Assembly (NCBI GenBank): GCA_004558865.1
Contig: SFCY01000013.1
Location: forward strand, 1 to 25,849
Direction: 5' to 3'
From: Bacteroidales bacterium
GTDB taxonomy: Bacteria > Bacteroidota > Bacteroidia > Bacteroidales > Bacteroidaceae
DNA length: 25,849 nucleotides
Positions 22,271 through 25,849 of the stretch are shown here, piece after piece. Position numbers and translations under genes: made by a program. Each line of letters opens with the position of its first letter. Position 1 is the stretch's first letter. A model generated the notes under the pieces. The model did not search any database. It was not told the DNA's origin and saw only the letters and a list, made by a program, of their open reading frames with translations.

Positions 22271-23260
22271 TTAAGAGAGGAGGGCAATGTCCTCAATGGA
22301 GAGGCCTGTGGTCTTGTGTATGAGTTCGGCGGAGATTCCAGCAGACTTCATCTTCCTTGCTATTTCCCTCTGAGCCTCGGTCAATCCTTCTTCCCTGCCT
22401 TTCACCAATCCTTCTTCCCTGCCTTTCGCCAATCCTTCTTCCCTGCCTTTTGCCATACCTTTCGCCATGCCTCTTGCCAAACCTTTCTCAAGTCCTTTCC
22501 TCAACCCCTTTAGCTCCGCGGTGTCCACTACATTCTTCAGGTCTCGATATATCTTGAGGCTTTCCTCATAGTCCATGCGCTCCTCGGGCGTGTATTTGGC
22601 TATCTCTGCCTGCCTGAACAGGCGCACGAACACACGCTCCTGCAGGGCCTTGGGGCGTTGCATCAGATTCGATAGGTTGCGCAGCACGAACAGCCATTTG
22701 TCGAACATGGTCTCAAGCTGGTCCTCCCGTTTGTTGAATTTCGGCATTTCCAAATACACGAATGTCAGTTTGTCGTAGAACACATGCTTGTCGTCCACGT
22801 CCATCAGCTTCACCTCATGGTGCAGACAGTCGTCGGAATACTCATGGTCGGGGAACACGAAGTCGAGAATGCCCACGGTGTAGACTGCCTTCAGCTTGAA
22901 GTCCCATTGTCCCTTTACACCTTGGCTCTGGATGGGGAAGGAGGCGTAGAAGATGCTGCGGTCTTTGAAATACTGCTGCTCGGCCTTCTGCATCTCCACG
23001 ATGAAGAACTCATCCTTGTCGTTCTTGCAATACACGTCGAAGATTGCCCGGCGGTCGCCGTAGCCACTGCCGAGGTTCTCGCCGTTGAGATACTTCAGGT
23101 CGTTTATCTTCTCCTTGCCGTTGAAAAGCGAGTTGAGGAAACTGATGAGCAGTTCCTTGTTGAGCGGGGAGCCGAAAAGCTTCTTGAATCCAAAATCCGT
23201 GTAGGGATTGATGTAGCGCGGTGCTTTCAGCTCTTCCAAATAGTCGGCCTTGTCTGTCAT
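22271..23260 (-). CDS. Rpn-family / PD-(D/E)XK nuclease-type protein (putative transposase-like)
   Basis: A 329-residue protein. It opens with the family segment INPYTDFGFKKLFG (17-30). The nuclease core is RAIFDVYCKNDKDEFFIVEMQ, here split: Asp75, then Glu89-x-Gln91, a D...ExQ variant of PD-(D/E)XK. E. coli relatives (Rpn) stimulate recombination and have DNase activity; many are annotated as transposases without evidence of mobility. No terminal inverted repeats or target duplications are visible. After about residue 250 the protein has a GL-(A/V)KGREE repeat from 24-bp DNA units, and it ends with a helical segment. The start at 23260 is set by family fit and by the promoter 18 bp upstream. 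Confidence 0.88.
   Translation of the reverse strand: MTDKADYLEELKAPRYINPYTDFGFKKLFGSPLNKELLISFLNSLFNGKEKINDLKYLNGENLGSGYGDRRAIFDVYCKNDKDEFFIVEMQKAEQQYFKDRSIFYASFPIQSQGVKGQWDFKLKAVYTVGILDFVFPDHEYSDDCLHHEVKLMDVDDKHVFYDKLTFVYLEMPKFNKREDQLETMFDKWLFVLRNLSNLMQRPKALQERVFVRLFRQAEIAKYTPEERMDYEESLKIYRDLKNVVDTAELKGLRKGLEKGLARGMAKGMAKGREEGLAKGREEGLVKGREEGLTEAQREIARKMKSAGISAELIHKTTGLSIEDIALLS
22382..22453 (-). repeat. Three 24-bp units in the Rpn-family gene tail
   Basis: Units at 22382-22405, 22406-22429 and 22430-22453 differ only in the last three bases and each encode an 8-residue GREEGL(A/V/T)(K/E) period. Shorter 12-bp relatives continue to about 22500 (GMAKG, GLARG). Such charged repeats are common in this family. 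Confidence 0.9.
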
Positions 23261-23277
23261 TGCTTCAACTTTTTTTG

Positions 23278-23308
23278 CAAATATAGCTTTTTCCCGTTGA
23301 ACGGCAAA
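23278..23308 (-). promoter_or_regulatory. Consensus Bacteroidetes promoter of the Rpn-family gene
   Basis: On the minus strand TTTG (plus 23305-23308), 19 bases, then TATATTTG (plus 23278-23285). This is an exact match to TTTG-N19-TAnnTTTG. The -7 box ends 17 bases before the ATG, so the leader is about 10 nt. Confidence 0.85.
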
Positions 23309-23346
23309 ACATTCCCCCATTAATTTTTTGCGGGAACAGATTGCCT

Positions 23347-23356
23347 CCCCCCCCCC
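23347..23356. repeat. Ten-cytosine homopolymer
   Basis: A run of ten C lies about 40 bp upstream of the -33 element of the Rpn-family promoter, in the 232-bp spacer after the alpha-galactosidase gene. Homopolymers of this length can slip. I see no clear terminator for the alpha-galactosidase gene in 23357-23492. Confidence 0.9.
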
Positions 23357-23492
23357 GTGGGTGTGGCTGGGAGAGGCGGGTTCCCGTTGGGATGTTTGCG
23401 GATGGCCATATTGCCCTTTGATGGATCCGGCCATTGCCGCCCGGCCAGCGCTTCCCTTTCCGTGGCGGCCACGTCTCTTCTCCAGCGGCTCC

Positions 23493-25676
23493 TTACTGTG
23501 CCTCCAACTTGAACACGTGGCTGGTGGCATTGTCGGCGCTCAGCACGTTGAGGCCCACCTTCATCAGATAGTCGCCGCTGAAGCTCTTGCCCTCATACTC
23601 GCTGTGGCTGTTGTCGCCGGGCATGCGGTAGATTTCCGTCACCTTGTATTGCGCCGATGGGTTGAGGCCCTGCAGCAGCACGTTGGGCAGGTTGGAGCCG
23701 TAGCGGGGGTGGAGGTTGTAGGTGTAGAGCACGGCCGTGGCCTTGTCTTGCGACACGTAGTTGAGGGCGCAGTGGCTGCTCTCGTAGGGAGATATGAGCC
23801 GGTACTGGCTGCCGTCGAGCACCACGGGCTCAAGCGCGCGGTATTCGGCCACCGCGTTCTGCAGGAACTTGTACTCGTCGGCGGAGAGCGACTTGAGGTC
23901 GATGTCGAATCCGAGCTTCACCATGCTGCACACGTCGAAGCGGAACTTCACGCTTGTCTGCCGGTTCCAGTTGGTCACGTGGGAGGCCATCGACTTGGCG
24001 GGGAAGAACTTCGACATGCTCCATTGGATGTAGATGCGCTCGAAGGGGTCGGTGTCGTCGGAGCACCAGAACTCCGTGAAGTGCTTCAGCGCCTCGTAGT
24101 CGCAGCGGCCTCCACCGCCCGAACAGAGCATCATGGCGAGCTGCGGGTACTTCTCGTTCACGCGCCGGAACACCTTGTAGAGGCCGCGCACGTAGTCCAC
24201 ATAGAGGTTGCCCTGCCTGCGGCCCAGGTAGTGGGAGTAGATGTTGGTGATGGGGCTGTTGCAGTCCCACTTCATGTAGGCCACGTCGGGGTTCTCCACC
24301 ATGATGCGGTCTATCACGCTGAACACGTAGTCCTGCACCTTGGGGTTGCTCAGGTCGAGCACAAGCTGGTTGCGGTGGTAGTAGGTCTCGCGGTTGGGCA
24401 GTGTGATGGCCCAGTCGGGATGCTTCTCGTAGAGCTCGCTCTTGGGGTTGACCATCTCCGGCTCTATCCAGATGCCGAACTTCACGCCGGCCTTCTTGGC
24501 GTCGTCCACCATTCCCGGTATGCCGAGCGGTAGCTTGCTCATTGTGGCCTCCCAGTCGCCCAGTCCGGCGTGGTCGTCCTTGCGGGGATACTTGTTGCCG
24601 AACCATCCGTCGTCGAGCAGGAACATGTCCACGCCCAAGTCCTTGGCGTCCCTCATCAGCGAGGCCAGCTTCTGCTGGTCGAAGTCGAAGGCCGTGTTCT
24701 CCCAGTTGTTGAGCAGCGTCATGCGCTTGCCCATTCCGTCCCTGAGGTTGTAGCGCCGGCACCAGTCGTGCAGGTCGCGGCTGGCCTGGCCGGAGCCTTG
24801 GCTGCTGAGCGTGAACACAAACTCGGGTGTGGTGAAAGTCTCGCCGTTGTCGAGCACATAGTTGGAGGCGTAGGGGTTGATGCCTGGGATGAGTCGCAGA
24901 GAGTTGGTGTTGTCCACCTCGCAGGTGTATTGGAAATTGCCCGTCCATCCCACCACTCCGAGCATCACGCGGCCCTCGCCCTCGCGCGGCCTCCCGTCGA
25001 GTCCCAGCTCGAAGAAGGGTTCGGCCAGCAGGTTGGCCCTCGTGCCGAGCTTTGTGTCGACGGTCTTCTTGCCGTATTTCAGCTCCTCGGTCTCGGGCTG
25101 TCCCTCCTTGGCCCAGTCGCTGTGGTATTCGGTGAGGAAGTAGCGTCCGGCCTTGAGGTAGAGCATCCCGCTGTTGTAGCGCCAGAGCGTGATGGGCTTG
25201 CCCTCGCGGTTGGTGATCTCGCTCCACATCTTGATGACATTCTCCTTGGGATATGCCACGTAGTGGAGCGTAACCTCGTCGTTGTATTTGTCGTCGGCCA
25301 GTCGGATGATGGTCTCTGTGCCACCGCTCACACCGCGTTGTTCCGACCCCTTGTAATAGAGGTAGGACGTGGGGTTGCCGTCGGCGTGGGTGATGGCCAC
25401 GGCCGGCTCGAAGTAGTCCTCACCTCCCGAGGCGGGGTAGGCCTCGTGGCCGCGTATGCTCATGGAGCCGTCGTTGCCGGGGCGCACGTTCCACTTCAGC
25501 AGCTTGTAGTCCTCGGGGTTGAGCAATTTCTCGCCAAGATACACTTGGTACACTCTGTTCTTCTCGTTGACCTGGTAAACCAAGTCTGTCTTGTCCGTCG
25601 AGATGCGGATGATTTGCTGGGCGTTTATGGATAGCGTCATAACGCAAGCTGTTGCGATGGAGAGTAGCTTTTTCAT
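23493..25676 (-). CDS. Secreted GH36 alpha-galactosidase
   Basis: A 727-residue glycoside hydrolase family 36 enzyme. A signal peptide (MKKLLSIATACVMTLSINA) is cleaved at about 19, so it acts in the periplasm or outside. The N-terminal beta-sandwich (about 25-310) is followed by the catalytic barrel, which begins LLNNWENTAF (321-330) and includes LLDDGWFG (353-360). The nucleophile is Asp471 in MKWDCN and the acid/base is an Asp of CSDDTDP (538-544, probably Asp540); both match the family. It hydrolyses alpha-1,6-galactosides such as raffinose, melibiose or galactomannan side chains. The start at 25676 is set by the signal peptide. It is a single gene with its own promoter; no SusC/D-type genes are nearby in the window. 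Confidence 0.95.
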   Translation of the reverse strand: MKKLLSIATACVMTLSINAQQIIRISTDKTDLVYQVNEKNRVYQVYLGEKLLNPEDYKLLKWNVRPGNDGSMSIRGHEAYPASGGEDYFEPAVAITHADGNPTSYLYYKGSEQRGVSGGTETIIRLADDKYNDEVTLHYVAYPKENVIKMWSEITNREGKPITLWRYNSGMLYLKAGRYFLTEYHSDWAKEGQPETEELKYGKKTVDTKLGTRANLLAEPFFELGLDGRPREGEGRVMLGVVGWTGNFQYTCEVDNTNSLRLIPGINPYASNYVLDNGETFTTPEFVFTLSSQGSGQASRDLHDWCRRYNLRDGMGKRMTLLNNWENTAFDFDQQKLASLMRDAKDLGVDMFLLDDGWFGNKYPRKDDHAGLGDWEATMSKLPLGIPGMVDDAKKAGVKFGIWIEPEMVNPKSELYEKHPDWAITLPNRETYYHRNQLVLDLSNPKVQDYVFSVIDRIMVENPDVAYMKWDCNSPITNIYSHYLGRRQGNLYVDYVRGLYKVFRRVNEKYPQLAMMLCSGGGGRCDYEALKHFTEFWCSDDTDPFERIYIQWSMSKFFPAKSMASHVTNWNRQTSVKFRFDVCSMVKLGFDIDLKSLSADEYKFLQNAVAEYRALEPVVLDGSQYRLISPYESSHCALNYVSQDKATAVLYTYNLHPRYGSNLPNVLLQGLNPSAQYKVTEIYRMPGDNSHSEYEGKSFSGDYLMKVGLNVLSADNATSHVFKLEAQ

Positions 25677-25697
25677 TTTTAGTTCTTGGATACCCTG

Positions 25698-25705
25698 CAA
25701 AGATA
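25698..25705 (-). promoter_or_regulatory. Predicted -7 box of the alpha-galactosidase gene
   Basis: The minus-strand sequence TATCTTTG fits TAnnTTTG, 21 bases before the ATG at 25676. The -33 region is TTTT rather than TTTG at about the right distance. Confidence 0.6.
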
Positions 25706-25801
25706 AGCAAAATTTAGGTAAAACCCTCAGCTTTCGGCTTGATTTTTCATTCTGTCTTTTTTTAAATATGGTTGACACCTCAAAAAGAAAAGATGGAAAA
25801 G

Positions 25802-25830
25802 AAAAAAGAGAGGCTCCAATCCCTATTGGA
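25802..25830 (-). terminator. Intrinsic terminator of a gene beyond the right edge
   Basis: In the minus-strand transcript a perfect 6-bp stem, TCCAAT with ATTGGA (plus 25825-25830 and 25815-25820), with a 4-base loop is followed by GCCTCTC and a T-rich tract (plus 25785-25807, including six T). It implies a minus-strand gene ending just right of the window. Confidence 0.65.
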
Positions 25831-25849
25831 TCGCAGTAAGTTAGAGAAG

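Noticed and set aside
22271..23260. Insertion sequence / active transposon
   Set aside because: The family is sometimes labelled transposase, but I see no terminal inverted repeats or target-site duplications around the gene, and it has its own consensus promoter.
25591..25839. 82-codon plus-strand frame at the right edge
   Set aside because: It overlaps the signal peptide region of the alpha-galactosidase gene in antisense and runs across its promoter box and the terminator hairpin; no protein-like features.

Overview
The window looks like a chromosomal segment of a GC-rich member of the Bacteroidales, most likely Prevotella or a near relative. Three things point there: promoters that fit the Bacteroidetes -33/-7 consensus (TTTG, about 19-20 bases, TAnnTTTG) instead of a sigma70 type; the gene order rplM-rpsI-rpsB-tsf; and protein families such as the long-coiled-coil RluA-type pseudouridine synthase and a secreted protein ending in an 'xDLSGRRI...GGKKYIGK'-like tail. 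Every gene I can support is on the minus strand, so transcription runs from high to low coordinates. Long plus-strand open frames are artefacts of GC-rich third codon positions.

Layout, in order of transcription. (a) 25802-25830: terminator of a gene beyond the right edge. (b) 25705-23493: secreted GH36 alpha-galactosidase with its own promoter. (c) 23308-22271: Rpn/PD-(D/E)XK-family protein with a textbook promoter and a repetitive charged tail. (d) 22130-21372: secreted protein of unknown function. (e) 21197-17981: ribosomal/translation operon, promoter - structured leader - rplM - rpsI - hairpin-rich spacer - rpsB - attenuator-like hairpin - tsf - terminator. (f) 17761-13089: UPF1-like SF1 helicase, Fur-family regulator, MgtC/SapB membrane protein and RluA-family pseudouridine synthase, tightly spaced. 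(g) 13088-12475: about 600 bp with no gene but a promoter and two tandem-repeat arrays. (h) 12474-274: a 13-gene operon for an aryl-polyene/flexirubin-type pigment, with genes overlapping or nearly touching. (i) 273-1: non-coding, with a repeat and a palindrome resembling a CRP site.

The main attraction is block (h): three ketosynthases, two acyl carrier proteins, two hotdog dehydratases, a 4HBT thioesterase, an O-methyltransferase, a LolA-like periplasmic carrier, a GT2-acyltransferase fusion, a small DMT-type membrane protein, an unknown exported protein and a phytoene-desaturase-like flavoenzyme. I read this as a type II fatty-acid-like iterative synthase that builds a conjugated polyene on an ACP, methylates the aryl head group, and moves or esterifies the product into the outer membrane. 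No ketoreductase, acyl/aryl-CoA ligase, ammonia lyase or MMPL exporter is in the window; these would have to lie past the left edge or elsewhere in the genome. Two of the three ketosynthases carry fused half-ketosynthase tails. In one tail the position of the nucleophilic Cys is Ala, which suggests a ketosynthase and its chain-length-factor-like partner joined in one chain.
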